From Thiosulfativibrio zosterae (GTDB lineage: Bacteria > Pseudomonadota > Gammaproteobacteria > Thiomicrospirales > Thiomicrospiraceae): a DNA stretch of 64,000 nucleotides. Below the pieces are notes generated by a model. The model saw only the letters and a program-made list of their open reading frames with translations, was not told where the DNA came from and did no database searches. The DNA lies in contig NZ_AP021888.1 of NCBI RefSeq assembly GCF_011398155.1, forward strand, positions 640,001 through 704,000, written 5' to 3'. Below are positions 18,366-27,708 of this stretch, piece by piece (position 1 is the stretch's first letter; each line of letters opens with the position of its first letter). A program made the position numbers and the translations under genes.

Positions 18366-18423
18366 AAAAACGACCTAAAATTAACCAGAATTAACCAGGC
18401 CTGGTTGTTTTTAGGGCGTTTTT
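18366..18423 (-). terminator. metK terminator containing the AACCAGGCCTGGTT dyad
   Basis: A 15-bp outer stem (18366-18380 with 18409-18423, one mismatch) encloses AACCAGGCCTGGTT at 18393-18406 and an extra half copy at 18382-18388. On the minus strand it is followed by GTTTTTGGGGG. It lies 18 bp after the metK stop. Confidence 0.75.
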
Positions 18424-18441
18424 AAGGGTTTTTAGGCAAAT

Positions 18442-19602
18442 TTATAAGCCTGCGTCGGCTCTTAAAGCGGCTGCTTTGTCGGTGCGTTCCCAAGTAAATT
18501 CTGGCAATTCACGGCCAAAGTGTCCGTAAGCGGCAGTGGCTTGGTAAATTGGGCGATACAAATCTAACATGGCAATCAAGCCTTTAGGGCGTAAATCAAA
18601 ATGTTCGGCAACCAATTTTTCAATTAAGGTGACGGCGACTTTCTCAGTGCCAAAGGTTTCAATACTGATAGACGTTGGTTTGGCAACCCCAATCGCATAA
18701 GACACTTGAATTTCGCACTTGTCTGCTAGGCCAGCGGCCACAATGTTTTTGGCGACATAACGACCCGCATAAGCTGCAGAGCGATCCACTTTAGAAGGGT
18801 CTTTACCCGAGAAAGCACCACCACCATGACGCGCCATGCCGCCGTAAGTGTCCACAATAATTTTACGACCGGTTAAGCCAGCATCGCCCACTGGGCCACC
18901 AATCACAAAACGACCGGTTGGGTTGATGTGATATTGGGTATCGGCATGCAACCATTCATTAGGTAAGACTGTTTTAATGATTTCTTCCATTACTGCTTCA
19001 TGCAAGTCTTTGTTAGACACGTCTGGGCTGTGTTGGGTTGATAAAACGACCGCATCGATCGCCACAGGTTTGCCATTTTCATAACGCAAAGTAACTTGCG
19101 ATTTGGCATCTGGACGCAACCAAGCCAAGGCGCCGTTTTTACGCAATTCGGCTTGTTTTTCCATTAAACGGTGTGCGTAAAAAATGGGGGCAGGCATGAG
19201 TACATCGGTTTCATTAGACGCATAACCAAACATCAGTCCTTGGTCACCCGCACCTTGTTCGTGCTCGTTAGATTCATCAACCCCTTGTGCAATTTCTGGG
19301 GATTGTTTACCGATCGAGCTCAAAACCGCACAAGTCGCGCCATCAAAACCAAGATCACCGTGGTTGTAACCTATGTCTGTGACCACCTTGCGAACCAATT
19401 CTTCTTGGTCAACCCATGCATTGGTGGTGATTTCTCCACCCAATAACACCATGCCGGTTTTAACAAAGGTTTCGCAGGCAACACGGGCCTTAGGGTCTTG
19501 CGCCAATATGGCATCTAGCATGGCGTCTGAGATTTGGTCGGCGATTTTGTCTGGATGGCCTTCGGATACGGATTCAGATGTAAATACTGTGGTTTTTGTC
19601 AT
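18442..19602 (-). CDS. metK: S-adenosylmethionine synthetase
   Basis: A 386-residue enzyme making SAM from methionine and ATP. Signatures: [17 protein letters not shown] (about 11-27), [12 protein letters not shown] (about 117-128), [21 protein letters not shown], and the P-loop-like [22 protein letters not shown] at 19602 has AGAGG seven bases upstream. The 125-nt leader matches a SAM-II riboswitch (see separate entries), implying feedback by its own product. Confidence 0.97.
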   Translation of the reverse strand: MTKTTVFTSESVSEGHPDKIADQISDAMLDAILAQDPKARVACETFVKTGMVLLGGEITTNAWVDQEELVRKVVTDIGYNHGDLGFDGATCAVLSSIGKQSPEIAQGVDESNEHEQGAGDQGLMFGYASNETDVLMPAPIFYAHRLMEKQAELRKNGALAWLRPDAKSQVTLRYENGKPVAIDAVVLSTQHSPDVSNKDLHEAVMEEIIKTVLPNEWLHADTQYHINPTGRFVIGGPVGDAGLTGRKIIVDTYGGMARHGGGAFSGKDPSKVDRSAAYAGRYVAKNIVAAGLADKCEIQVSYAIGVAKPTSISIETFGTEKVAVTLIEKLVAEHFDLRPKGLIAMLDLYRPIYQATAAYGHFGRELPEFTWERTDKAAALRADAGL

Positions 19603-19670
19603 TTCTATGCCTCTTAAGCGTTTTGGTTCATGAGAGGTACGGAAAGTAAGGCGGGAATAAAATAGAGGTT
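19603..19670 (-). promoter_or_regulatory. metK leader expression platform (predicted)
   Basis: CCGTAC at 19642-19637 is the exact complement of GTACGG at 19687-19682 in the aptamer's 3' strand. Directly after it, CCTCT (19637-19633) can pair with the AGAGG Shine-Dalgarno (19614-19610). This gives mutually exclusive folds. Either GTACGG pairs with CCGTAC, or the SAM-bound aptamer holds GTACGG and CCTCT is free to mask the ribosome site. The pairing is seen; the switching model is inference. Confidence 0.45.
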
Positions 19671-19727
19671 CCTCGCTTTAGCCGTACTTTTTAAGCGCCC
19701 GCAAGCTGATATTTCAAATCGGCGCAT
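19671..19727 (-). promoter_or_regulatory. Probable SAM-II riboswitch aptamer upstream of metK
   Basis: Read on the minus strand: P1 stem GCGCC (19725-19721) with GGCGC (19699-19695). The loop starts with GATTT (19720-19716) and ends in TTGC. An A-rich linker TTAAAAAG follows, then GCTAAA (19682-19677). GATTT, loop TTGC, the A-rich linker and GCTAAA in this order match the SAM-II aptamer as I recall it from the metX RNA. The target gene (SAM synthetase) is the expected one. The transcript would begin about 1 nt before the aptamer. Confidence 0.62.
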
Positions 19728-19734
19728 GGGCGTT

Positions 19735-19763
19735 ATTATGCATACATTCAATTTTAGGGTCAA
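19735..19763 (-). promoter_or_regulatory. metK promoter
   Basis: TTGACC (19763-19758) and CATAAT (19740-19735) are separated by exactly 17 bp on the minus strand. The predicted start is about 19728, just before the riboswitch. The rest of 19603-19928 up to the next gene holds nothing else recognisable. Confidence 0.65.
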
Positions 19764-19928
19764 GCGGTTGCTTTTTTAGGTTGCAGGTTTTTAGCCAGTT
19801 TAGGATGTCACTTGACTGTCACAAAGCTGTCAAAAAAGCATCGTCATTCAACGGGTGTTGGCGCTTTAAAATCCCTTTTTTGGCTTTGTTTGAATGCTTT
19901 GGTGCGTCATGGATTTTGGAGTTGCTGT

Positions 19929-21776
19929 ATGGCACAAATACAAGTTGTAAACTATCACCCAATTAAGATTGCATTGGATGAGCAGTTATCCACTCGCCTA
20001 ATGTCTTCTCCGTTAGGTAATGAGCTCTTAACGGTGTTTACTGGGCAACACATTCGGAGTTGTTTTCAACCGATTGTTGACATTAAAAAACGAAAAGTTT
20101 GTGGTTTTGAGGCCTTAACGCGAGGCCCGCAAAAGTCTGCACTGTTTTACCCGCTTAACTTGTTTGCAACGGCAGCCGATTTTGGATGTTTATATGAAAT
20201 GGATATCTTGGCTCGAGTCATGGCAATAGAGTCGTTTGCAAAACAAATTGATGCAGCGGATGAGGCTTATTTATTTTTAAATGTATCTGTCGAATCCGTT
20301 TTAAATTGTCATCATCAAAAAGGCCTGACACTCGCAGCACTTGATGCGCTAGGCGTTGAACCCAGTCGAATCGTGATTGAAATAACCGAATTACAGCCAG
20401 TTGAAGATTTTAATGTGTTTGTAACGGCAATTAATCACTACCGAAAATTGGGTTACAAGGTGGCGATTGATGATTTGGGTAGCGGATACAATGGTTTGAG
20501 AATTTGGTCTGAAATTCGACCTGATTTTGTCAAGATTGATCGACATTTCGTCACAGGTATTCATAAGGACGCTGACAAAAGGCGTTTTATGGAAACCATG
20601 GTGTCTTTGGCGCGCGGCTTAAAAACCAAAATAGTGGCTGAAGGTGTGGAAACCGAATTGGAGTTGCGCACGCTTGAAGCTTTGGGTGTTGATTTTGTTC
20701 AGGGGTTTCTATTCAAAAAACCTGATCCGCGGATTAGCAATGTTCTGGATTATCAGTGGCCCATAGAAAGACAGGAATCCTTGTCAGGAAAGTTCGAAAC
20801 GGTGTTTTCAGTTATTTCTTCTGATCGACGCTTAAATCCAGACACCTCAGTCGCTGAAGTTGCAGAAATGTTTTTAACGCAGTTAGATGCCGATTTTTTC
20901 CCGGTCGTGGGTAAGGGCAAGGTTTTAGGTATGGTATGGCGCCGCGACTTTATGGATGTTTGGGCCAGAAAATATGGTCAAGAATTGCATGGCCGTAAAG
21001 CGATTGTTAGGCTGATGGATTCGCAGCCCATCGTGGTTGATTGCAACACATCTTTGGTGACCTTGAGTCGTTTAATTACCGATTATCGTGGACAGGGTCG
21101 GTCTGATGCCTTTGTGGTCACGCAAGATGATTGCTATTTAGGCTGCGGTGAATTTAAAGATTTATTAAGAAAAATCACCGATTTGAAAGTGGAAAGCGCC
21201 CAGTATGCGAATCCCTTATCGGGCTTGCCTGGCAATGTGCCCATTCAAAACTTCATTGGCCAACTGCTTGCTAAGAATCAAGAGTTTGCCGTCATTTATG
21301 TGGATGTTGATCACTTTAAGCCCTACAACGACTATTACAGTTTTGAACAAGGCGATGGCGTGATTCGCATGATTTCAGAAGTTTTAAAAGAAAGCGTTTC
21401 GATAGAAGATATCGCCCTTGAAAATATGTTTATAGGGCACATAGGCGGTGATGACTTTATTTTGGTGTTGCAAAATATTGATTTAGCCCAGGCAATGTCT
21501 CAAGATATTTTGCACGGTTTTCAGCAGCGAATAGGCACTTTTTATTTGGAGCAAGATCGCTTGCAAGGCGGTATTCACGCCACAGATCGTAATCACGAAG
21601 CACGATTTTTTCCAATGATGAGTTTATCTTTAGGCGTATTATTGGTACGCCCTAATAAATTCAGTCACACGCAAATGTTGGCGTCTTATGCCACTAAAGC
21701 CAAAAAAGGCGCTAAAGCGGCAGGGGGAAATAGCTATTTTATTTTTGATTCAGCCGAGCTGACTGATTTGGTTTGA
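19929..21776 (+). CDS. EAL-CBS-GGDEF cyclic-di-GMP protein
   Basis: A 615-residue cytoplasmic protein. The EAL phosphodiesterase domain (about 38-285) carries FEALTRG (EAL at 61-63), LNVSVES, IEITE, DDLGSGYNGL, VKIDRHFV and VAEGVETE. These include the metal-binding acidic residues, so it is probably active. A CBS pair (about 310-425) follows, then a GGDEF domain (about 440-600) whose motif is GGDDF (506-510). The last domain may be active or a GTP sensor. The frame is open upstream, but ATG at 19929 has TTTTGGAG 7 nt before it and the earlier sequence lacks family similarity. It resembles the YkuI/LapD-like group of composite c-di-GMP regulators. Confidence 0.88.
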   Translation: MAQIQVVNYHPIKIALDEQLSTRLMSSPLGNELLTVFTGQHIRSCFQPIVDIKKRKVCGFEALTRGPQKSALFYPLNLFATAADFGCLYEMDILARVMAIESFAKQIDAADEAYLFLNVSVESVLNCHHQKGLTLAALDALGVEPSRIVIEITELQPVEDFNVFVTAINHYRKLGYKVAIDDLGSGYNGLRIWSEIRPDFVKIDRHFVTGIHKDADKRRFMETMVSLARGLKTKIVAEGVETELELRTLEALGVDFVQGFLFKKPDPRISNVLDYQWPIERQESLSGKFETVFSVISSDRRLNPDTSVAEVAEMFLTQLDADFFPVVGKGKVLGMVWRRDFMDVWARKYGQELHGRKAIVRLMDSQPIVVDCNTSLVTLSRLITDYRGQGRSDAFVVTQDDCYLGCGEFKDLLRKITDLKVESAQYANPLSGLPGNVPIQNFIGQLLAKNQEFAVIYVDVDHFKPYNDYYSFEQGDGVIRMISEVLKESVSIEDIALENMFIGHIGGDDFILVLQNIDLAQAMSQDILHGFQQRIGTFYLEQDRLQGGIHATDRNHEARFFPMMSLSLGVLLVRPNKFSHTQMLASYATKAKKGAKAAGGNSYFIFDSAELTDLV

Positions 21777-21805
21777 ACATTGTAAAAGGGATATGACTTA
21801 GGTGC

Positions 21806-21833
21806 TTGTTTTGTTTTACTTTTTCTGTATAAT
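21806..21833 (+). promoter_or_regulatory. purE promoter
   Basis: TTGTTT (21806-21811), 16 bp, TATAAT (21828-21833), ending about 40 bp before the purE start. Confidence 0.55.
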
Positions 21834-21874
21834 TCATCCCTTTTTTAATTAAGAATAAAGCTTAGGGGTCATCC

Positions 21875-22375
21875 ATGCATACCACTGAACAAGCCTTAGT
21901 TGGCGTGATAATGGGGTCAAAATCTGATTGGCCAACCATGGAAAAAGCGGTTGAAATGCTTGAATTATTTCAAGTGCCCTACGAGTTGCAGGTGGTTTCT
22001 GCGCATCGCACGCCCGACTTAATGTTTGAATACGCCGCCAGTGCCGAAGCGCGTGGACTTGAGGTCATTATTGCCGGCGCTGGTGGTGCGGCGCATTTGC
22101 CAGGCATGGTTGCAGCAAAAACCCTCGTGCCAGTGTTGGGTGTGCCTGTGCAGTCGCGTGCGTTAAGTGGCGAAGATTCTTTGTTGTCTATTGTACAAAT
22201 GCCGGGTGGTATTCCGGTGGGTACCTTAGCAATTGGTGAAGCCGGGGCGAAAAATGCGGGTATTTTGGCGGCGCAAATTGTCAGTAATTCGCGCCCAAAA
22301 ATTCGCGCAGCGATTCGCAAGTTCCGTGAAGATCAAACCCAGTTTGTGATGGAAAATCCCGATCCGCGCGTTTAA
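21875..22375 (+). CDS. purE: N5-carboxyaminoimidazole ribonucleotide mutase
   Basis: A 166-residue class I PurE. Motifs: [14 protein letters not shown] (about 9-22), [13 protein letters not shown] (about 43-55) with the catalytic His, [15 protein letters not shown], and [12 protein letters not shown]. It converts N5-CAIR to CAIR in purine synthesis. purK follows after a terminator hairpin, so the two are close but probably not in constant stoichiometry. Confidence 0.97.
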   Translation: MHTTEQALVGVIMGSKSDWPTMEKAVEMLELFQVPYELQVVSAHRTPDLMFEYAASAEARGLEVIIAGAGGAAHLPGMVAAKTLVPVLGVPVQSRALSGEDSLLSIVQMPGGIPVGTLAIGEAGAKNAGILAAQIVSNSRPKIRAAIRKFREDQTQFVMENPDPRV

Positions 22376-22406
22376 ATCACCCGTCGGATACCGATTAGCT
22401 AGTGTA

Positions 22407-22434
22407 AAATGCCTCCTTTGTGAGGCATTTTTGT
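22407..22434 (+). terminator. Terminator between purE and purK
   Basis: AAATGCCTC pairs with GAGGCATTT (22407-22415 with 22422-22430) around a 6-nt loop, followed by TTGTTTT. The T-tract runs into the purK ribosome site, so read-through or an internal promoter must feed purK. Confidence 0.75.
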
Positions 22435-22450
22435 TTTGGAGAAAGTTGTT

Positions 22451-23557
22451 ATGACCCCAATCTCGAAAAAAGTGGGTGTGTTAGGTGCAGGTCAACTCGG
22501 CCGTATGTTGGCGATTGCTGGTTATCCACTCGGTCAAAAATTTGGCTTTTATGGCATCAGTCATGATGAGCCGTCTGCGTTGTTGGGGCACATGTTTACC
22601 CAAACAGATGAAGTGGATTCGCTCAAGACGCTGGTTGAGTTTGCCGATGTCATGACCTATGAAAGCGAAAATACCTCAGTTGAATTGGTGCGTGAAATTT
22701 CTAAAACCATCCCCGTTTATCCAGGTGAAAAATCTTTATATGTGACGCAACATCGCGGGCGCGAAAAAGGGTTGTTTGACGAATTGAACATTCCCTGTGC
22801 GCCTTATGAAATTGTTGATTCACTTGAAAGTTTACAGCAAGCGGTTGAGCATATTGGTTTGCCTGCCGTGCTCAAAACCACCACCGAAGGTTATGACGGC
22901 AAAGGGCAGTTTGTGCTTAAAAATGCCGATCAAATTAACCAGGCCTGGTCAGAAATTGGCGGTCGAGAGTTGATTTTAGAAGGGTTTGTGAACTTTAAAC
23001 GCGAGTTGTCTTTGGTGGCGGTGCGTAATGCCCATAACGAGCATGTGTATTATCCGCTGGTGCAAAATGTACATCACGAAGGCATTTTGCGCTATACCAT
23101 TGCGCCTGCCAGAGACATTAAACCAGAGATTCAACAGCAAGCCGAAACCTATATGCAAAACCTGCTAGATGCCTTGGATCATGTGGGGGTGTTGACTTTA
23201 GAACTGTTTGAAACGTCAAATGGTTTAGTGGCTAATGAAATGGCTCCACGCGTGCATAATTCGGGGCATTGGACGATTGAAGGCGCCATGACAGACCAGT
23301 TTGAAAACCATGTGCGCGCCATTACCGGCATGCCCTTGGGCGACACCACGCCACGCCAACCTTTGGCGGCGATGGTGAATATTATTGGTGAAACTGGCCC
23401 TGTTGAAGAAGTTTTGAAAATGCCGGGTGTGTTTTTACATTTGTATGATAAGGCTGAGCGCAAAGGCCGTAAGTTGGGGCATATTAATCTGATTGCCGAC
23501 ACGCAAGAACAGTTGTTCGAGCGCTTAAATCAACTCAAAGCTTTTATGCCTCAGTAA
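22451..23557 (+). CDS. purK: 5-(carboxyamino)imidazole ribonucleotide synthase
   Basis: A 368-residue ATP-grasp enzyme converting AIR to N5-CAIR with ATP and bicarbonate. Motifs: VGVLGAGQLGRMLA near residue 8, MTYESENTSVELV, LKTTTEGYDGKGQFVL, ILEGFVNFKRELSLV, NEMAPRVHNSGHWTIEGA. ATG at 22451 has TTGGAG 7 nt upstream and is preferred over an in-frame TTG at 22436. An exact copy of the dyad lies inside (22938-22949), read NQAW. Confidence 0.95.
   Translation: MTPISKKVGVLGAGQLGRMLAIAGYPLGQKFGFYGISHDEPSALLGHMFTQTDEVDSLKTLVEFADVMTYESENTSVELVREISKTIPVYPGEKSLYVTQHRGREKGLFDELNIPCAPYEIVDSLESLQQAVEHIGLPAVLKTTTEGYDGKGQFVLKNADQINQAWSEIGGRELILEGFVNFKRELSLVAVRNAHNEHVYYPLVQNVHHEGILRYTIAPARDIKPEIQQQAETYMQNLLDALDHVGVLTLELFETSNGLVANEMAPRVHNSGHWTIEGAMTDQFENHVRAITGMPLGDTTPRQPLAAMVNIIGETGPVEEVLKMPGVFLHLYDKAERKGRKLGHINLIADTQEQLFERLNQLKAFMPQ
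22938..22949. repeat. Dyad copy inside purK
   Basis: Exact ACCAGGCCTGGT, translated AAC CAG GCC TGG (NQAW). Confidence 0.85.
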
Positions 23558-23591
23558 ATACACCGCAGTTAAACTGGCTAAATTATATCAT

Positions 23592-25061
23592 TTAGCCAGC
23601 ATAACTGAGCAGTTGGCTCAGGGTGTTGGCTAAATCTGACGGCGTGACCCCAGCTTGGCCCATTTGATTGGCCAGCACATCACCGGCTTGGGCGTGTAAT
23701 GCCACACCCAAGCAAGCTGCTTCAAATAATGGCATGCCTTGTCCTAATAAACTGACCAGTGCACCGCTCAACACATCGCCCATGCCACCCATCGCCATGC
23801 CCGCGTTACCCGCCGTGCAAATTTCTAGGTGTTCACCATCAAAAATCAACGTGCCATTGCCTTTTAAAACCACCACGCCGCCATAAATTGAGTGCAATTT
23901 TATAATGGCAGCGACTCGGTCTTGTTGCACCTGTTCGGTGGTAATGGCAAGCAGTCTTGCGGCTTCAGCAGGGTGAGGCGTGAGTATCCAGTTGCGCTTG
24001 GCTAAGCTAATATCGACTTGTTGATTTGCCAATAAATTCAGTGCATCCGCATCAATCACCTTTGGATGCGGCAAGGGTAGAATGCGTTGCAAGCAATCCA
24101 TCGCCCAGGCATCTTGCCCCAAGCCGGGGCCAATCGCCAGCGCGCGACTGGAGAGTAATATCGATTTGAGATGGCTGCTTTCATAAGCCATGAGTTCGGG
24201 TAAGGCTTGGGTAATTGGCAAACAATGCTCAGTTTGAGTGACAATTTTAACCAGGCCTGCCCCAGATTTTAAACAGGCCAAACCGGCAAGTTGAATTGCG
24301 CCCATCATCGTGTGATTGCCACCAATCAAGCAACAAGTGCCTCTGGAGCCTTTATGGCTGCTGGGCTTAAATTTTGGCAGGGTATTTAGCCAATGTTTTA
24401 AGGGATGGTTTTGAGCGATGGGTTTAAAAGACTCATAAAGTTCGTCCGCTAAAAAAAGACGGCTAAATTGAATTTTACCGGCCTGTTCTGGTCCTTGAAA
24501 ACTATAGAGCCCCAGTTTGCGGCTGATAAAACAACAGGTCAGTTGCGCTTGAATGGCTATGCCCAATACTGCACCGCTATCTGCCTGTAATCCGCTGGGC
24601 ACATCTAACGCCAAAATGGGGATTTGGCTGGCATTCATCTGCTCGATGATGTCAGCGTAAAACCCTGTGACCACTTTATTTAAGCCTGTACCCAAAATGG
24701 CATCGACCAGCAGATCGGCATTGGCGAGATTGGCGGCGGCAAAGGCTTGTGGCTGATAACCCAATGCTAAGACTTCTTGATAGCAGGTGAGGGCATCGCC
24801 TTTGAGTGTTTCGGGAGCAGCGGTCATTAAAATATCCACTTCAAACCCCGCCAAAACCAAAATTTGCGCCAGCGCAAATCCGTCACCACCATTATTGCCT
24901 GCGCCTGTAACTATGCCAATCTTGCGCGCTTTGGGCCATTGCTTTTCTAGGCATTCAAACGCAAAAAAAGCAGCGCGCTTCATCAGCAGTAATCCTGCCG
25001 TGCCTTGGTCTATGGCAAGTTGGTCAAGGGCTCGGCTTTGGGCGGCGCTGTAAAAGTTCAT
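23592..25061 (-). CDS. nnr: Bifunctional NAD(P)HX epimerase / ADP-dependent dehydratase
   Basis: A two-domain metabolite-repair enzyme of 489 residues from ATG 25061 (495 if started at 25079). The N-terminal YjeF/NAXE epimerase domain (about 1-215) has GAGNNGGDGFALA, DAILGTGLN and ALDVPSGLQAD. The C-terminal YjeF-C/NAXD dehydratase domain (about 230-489) has KGSRGTCCLIGGN, AIGPGLGQD, DADALN, LTPHPAEAARLL, VLKGNGTLI and NAGMAMGGMGDVLSG. It repairs hydrated NADH/NADPH. It begins 5 bp after the uppP stop on the same strand. Confidence 0.95.
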   Translation of the reverse strand: MNFYSAAQSRALDQLAIDQGTAGLLLMKRAAFFAFECLEKQWPKARKIGIVTGAGNNGGDGFALAQILVLAGFEVDILMTAAPETLKGDALTCYQEVLALGYQPQAFAAANLANADLLVDAILGTGLNKVVTGFYADIIEQMNASQIPILALDVPSGLQADSGAVLGIAIQAQLTCCFISRKLGLYSFQGPEQAGKIQFSRLFLADELYESFKPIAQNHPLKHWLNTLPKFKPSSHKGSRGTCCLIGGNHTMMGAIQLAGLACLKSGAGLVKIVTQTEHCLPITQALPELMAYESSHLKSILLSSRALAIGPGLGQDAWAMDCLQRILPLPHPKVIDADALNLLANQQVDISLAKRNWILTPHPAEAARLLAITTEQVQQDRVAAIIKLHSIYGGVVVLKGNGTLIFDGEHLEICTAGNAGMAMGGMGDVLSGALVSLLGQGMPLFEAACLGVALHAQAGDVLANQMGQAGVTPSDLANTLSQLLSYAG

Positions 25062-25066
25062 GGCGT

Positions 25067-25834
25067 TTACACAAACCAAATCAATAGCACAATACCAAAC
25101 ACGATGCGGTAAATGCCAAAGGCGTTAAAGGTGAACTTGTCTAAAAATTTTAAGAAAATCGTCATGGTGAGATAAGCAACAATATAAGCCATCGCAAAGC
25201 CAACCAAAAGTGGCATCCAAGAAGTGTTGGCAAATTCTGAGTAGTTTTTCAGCAGGTCCAGTCCAGAAGCCGCCGCAAGCACGGGCAGGGCGAGTAAAAA
25301 TGAAAATTCGGCAGAAGTTTTGCGATCTAGTCCCACCATGACGCCCCCAACAATCGATGCTCCGGCACGACTGGTGCCCGGAATTAACGCTGCCATTTGG
25401 GCGATGCCAATCCAAAATGCTTGGCTAAGGCTTAGGTCTTCTATGTTGCGTGTGCGATGTGTGCCTTCGTTATAGAGTTTTTCCATGATTAAGAAAATCA
25501 CCCCGCCGATGATGAACATCCAAGCCACGGTGGCCAGTGTGAAGAGTTCTTTAATTTGGTGGTGGAATAAAAATCCAATTAAGCCAATGGGCACAAACGC
25601 AATGGCAACATTGACCCACAATTTAAAGTGTTCAAGGCTAAACTTTTCTTTGTAATGCGAAAAAATTGCCAAAATGGCGGCAACTTGAATAATGACTTCA
25701 AACGACTTATTTTGTTCGGTTTGCGCCAACCCTAACCAGTCACTGACAATAATTAAATGCCCCGTTGAAGAGATGGGTAAAAATTCGGTCAGCCCTTCAA
25801 TAATACCTAAAATAGCGGCTTGAAAAATATCCAT
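25067..25834 (-). CDS. uppP: Undecaprenyl-diphosphate phosphatase
   Basis: A 255-residue polytopic membrane protein (about eight helices). It has the BacA/UppP signatures [21 protein letters not shown] (about 8-28) and [13 protein letters not shown] (about 150-162), which hold the catalytic Glu, Ser and Arg. It recycles undecaprenyl pyrophosphate for peptidoglycan and LPS synthesis. It sits between a methyltransferase gene (12 bp upstream) and nnr in one minus-strand run. Confidence 0.97.
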   Translation of the reverse strand: MDIFQAAILGIIEGLTEFLPISSTGHLIIVSDWLGLAQTEQNKSFEVIIQVAAILAIFSHYKEKFSLEHFKLWVNVAIAFVPIGLIGFLFHHQIKELFTLATVAWMFIIGGVIFLIMEKLYNEGTHRTRNIEDLSLSQAFWIGIAQMAALIPGTSRAGASIVGGVMVGLDRKTSAEFSFLLALPVLAAASGLDLLKNYSEFANTSWMPLLVGFAMAYIVAYLTMTIFLKFLDKFTFNAFGIYRIVFGIVLLIWFV

Positions 25835-25846
25835 AAAGTTTCCTTG

Positions 25847-27037
25847 TTACAGTAAGTGTCTTAAATCGCGTAATTGAAAGCCCATCAAGCTCAAATCTAG
25901 CTGCTTGGTGAGGGCAATCACTTTAAAGTTTTCGCCCATTTCGTCGGGCAAGGTGAGGGTTTTGATTTGTTGGGCAATGTGAATTTGTTCGGTCACTGGC
26001 GCATCAGGCGCAAACGACATTTCAAGCAGACCGCTGCCCATTAAAAAATGCGCTTGAGTGGTATAGCCGGCCACTTTAAACCCCGCGTCAAAACTGGATT
26101 CCGCCACTTCAGTAAAATCGACATGAGCGGTAATGTCTTGCAGGCCTGGGTAAAAAAATGGATTGCTGTGCGCCAAATGTTGGTAGTGACAGCGCAAAGT
26201 GCCCATGCTGCGCGCGGGTTGATAATATTCAGCTCGGCTATACCCATAATCCACCAGTAACACCAAGCCTTTGGCAATAAAACCGCTGAGCGATGCTAGC
26301 CAAGGTTTGATGTTTAAATTGATTTCTGTTTTATAGCCTTTAGGCGGCGGAGTGCCAATGTTTTTGAGCAAGGCATTGGTAAATTTTTGCAATTTGCGCT
26401 CGGTAATGGGCACATAGTGCCAATCAAATTTTTGGGCGGTGTCATCAAAAATGACCTGGGCAATTAACGCCTGGTCGGCTTCTAATTTGAGGCGTTCAAC
26501 CGGCATGGCATCTAAGACTTCGTTTGCCAACACCACCGCTTCAATGGGGTGAGTAGGCAGCTGGTCGAGCCAAACCACTTTGTTGAATAAGTCTAAGGGT
26601 AGTAGGCTGAGGGTTTGTTTTTGAATCTCTCGCAAATGGGCGCTGAGCTCAATAATGTAGTAGTGGTTTAGCGGGAAATCTTGCAACTCCAATAAAATAT
26701 CTCTGGCCATAACGCCACGGCCTGCGCCAAATTCAACCAAATTTGGGGTCTCGAGTTGTTTGAGCGCTTGTTCGGCTTGTCTGGCCATGCAGCGCGAAAA
26801 AATGGGCGATACTTCTGGCGCAGTAATGAAATCCCCTTGGCGACCAATTTTGGGCAGTCCATTGGCGTAATAGCCTAGGTTGGGGGTGTAAAGCGCCATT
26901 TCCATAAATTGCGCAAAGCTGAGTTCTTGCTGGCGTTTGAGTTGCTTGGCAATTCGCTGGGTTAACTCGGCACTGTGTGCTTTGGCTTGGTCATCAGGTT
27001 CTGGCAGGGTAGGGGCTGATTTAATCTTAGGATTCAT
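25847..27037 (-). CDS. SAM-dependent methyltransferase, MidA / NDUFAF7 (DUF185) family
   Basis: A 396-residue protein. Motifs of the family: AQFMEMALYTPNLGYYANG (about 40-58), GDFITAPEVSPIFSRC, the SAM loop LVEFGAGRGVMARDIL, YYIIELSAHLRE, and VVLANEVLDAMPVERL. Mitochondrial NDUFAF7 methylates an arginine of complex I. The bacterial substrate is unknown. Upstream, 27038-27228 contains a possible promoter for the divergent gene pair. Confidence 0.85.
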   Translation of the reverse strand: MNPKIKSAPTLPEPDDQAKAHSAELTQRIAKQLKRQQELSFAQFMEMALYTPNLGYYANGLPKIGRQGDFITAPEVSPIFSRCMARQAEQALKQLETPNLVEFGAGRGVMARDILLELQDFPLNHYYIIELSAHLREIQKQTLSLLPLDLFNKVVWLDQLPTHPIEAVVLANEVLDAMPVERLKLEADQALIAQVIFDDTAQKFDWHYVPITERKLQKFTNALLKNIGTPPPKGYKTEINLNIKPWLASLSGFIAKGLVLLVDYGYSRAEYYQPARSMGTLRCHYQHLAHSNPFFYPGLQDITAHVDFTEVAESSFDAGFKVAGYTTQAHFLMGSGLLEMSFAPDAPVTEQIHIAQQIKTLTLPDEMGENFKVIALTKQLDLSLMGFQLRDLRHLL

Positions 27038-27228
27038 GGTTGGGTCTGCTTAGTCTGGCTCGAATAGCCAAGGTTTAGGGGTTTTGTCTGTTTGAGTTGC
27101 TTCACATTATAGTATAGACTTGCTCAATATCGAGTTTTTTCCCGGCAACTTGGCCGTAATTTTGCTTGAATCGTAAAACAAGTCAGCAGGGCTTTCTGGG
27201 GAACAGGGAATTTAAGGTTGGATAGACA

Positions 27229-27696
27229 ATGAAAGTAGGCATTAAAAAACATCAAGAAAATGAGTGGAGTGTGCAAATTGGCTGTGCCAGCATTAAACTT
27301 GACCGTTTTTCAGTTGAGTTGCTCAATATTACTTTGGAACATTTGGTGGCTTTAGATTCTGGGCAAGCGCATTCTACCCTAACCAGTTATGTCAGATTGG
27401 CGCATAAAAAACTCGAAAGTTTGGATGCTGCCGGTATGCAAAAGTGGGTTCGCACCGTTGAAAACGCAGATTTGCTGGCGTTGATGCAGTGCATTAAAGA
27501 CCAAAAGATTACAGATATGATTTTGCAGAATGTCGGGGGTATTTTAGCCAGACAATTGTCTGCCGACTTATTAAAAGCGCCTACGCCAACCGAGGACAAA
27601 GCCAAGCAAGCCATTAAAAATACCATGGAGCATTTGTTTGATTTAGAGGCGCGCGGCCAAATTCAGTTATTTAATGCGGATACGCAATACATTTAA
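27229..27696 (+). CDS. Small protein resembling a stand-alone FliG C-terminal domain (copy A)
   Basis: A 155-residue soluble protein that I cannot name. Residues about 75-155 align by eye with the E. coli FliG C-terminal domain over its whole length: VENADLLALMQCIKD for the D..LL.ALKG helix, MILQNVGGILARQLSADL for the FLRNMSQRAADILRDDL helix, KAKQAIKNTMEHLFDLEARGQI for the final helix, and an ending NADTQYI like EDTYV. The first 70 residues are unlike FliG-N/M. There are no membrane segments. The next gene (12 bp on) is a related protein. No flagellar gene is nearby, so a role at the motor is not implied by context. Confidence 0.6.
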   Translation: MKVGIKKHQENEWSVQIGCASIKLDRFSVELLNITLEHLVALDSGQAHSTLTSYVRLAHKKLESLDAAGMQKWVRTVENADLLALMQCIKDQKITDMILQNVGGILARQLSADLLKAPTPTEDKAKQAIKNTMEHLFDLEARGQIQLFNADTQYI

Positions 27697-27708
27697 AAAG
27701 AGGTTAGC

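Noticed and set aside
18318-18441. Riboswitch upstream of metF
   Set aside because: The gap contains the metK terminator and a plain promoter-like TATAAAG; no SAM or B12 aptamer pattern was seen.
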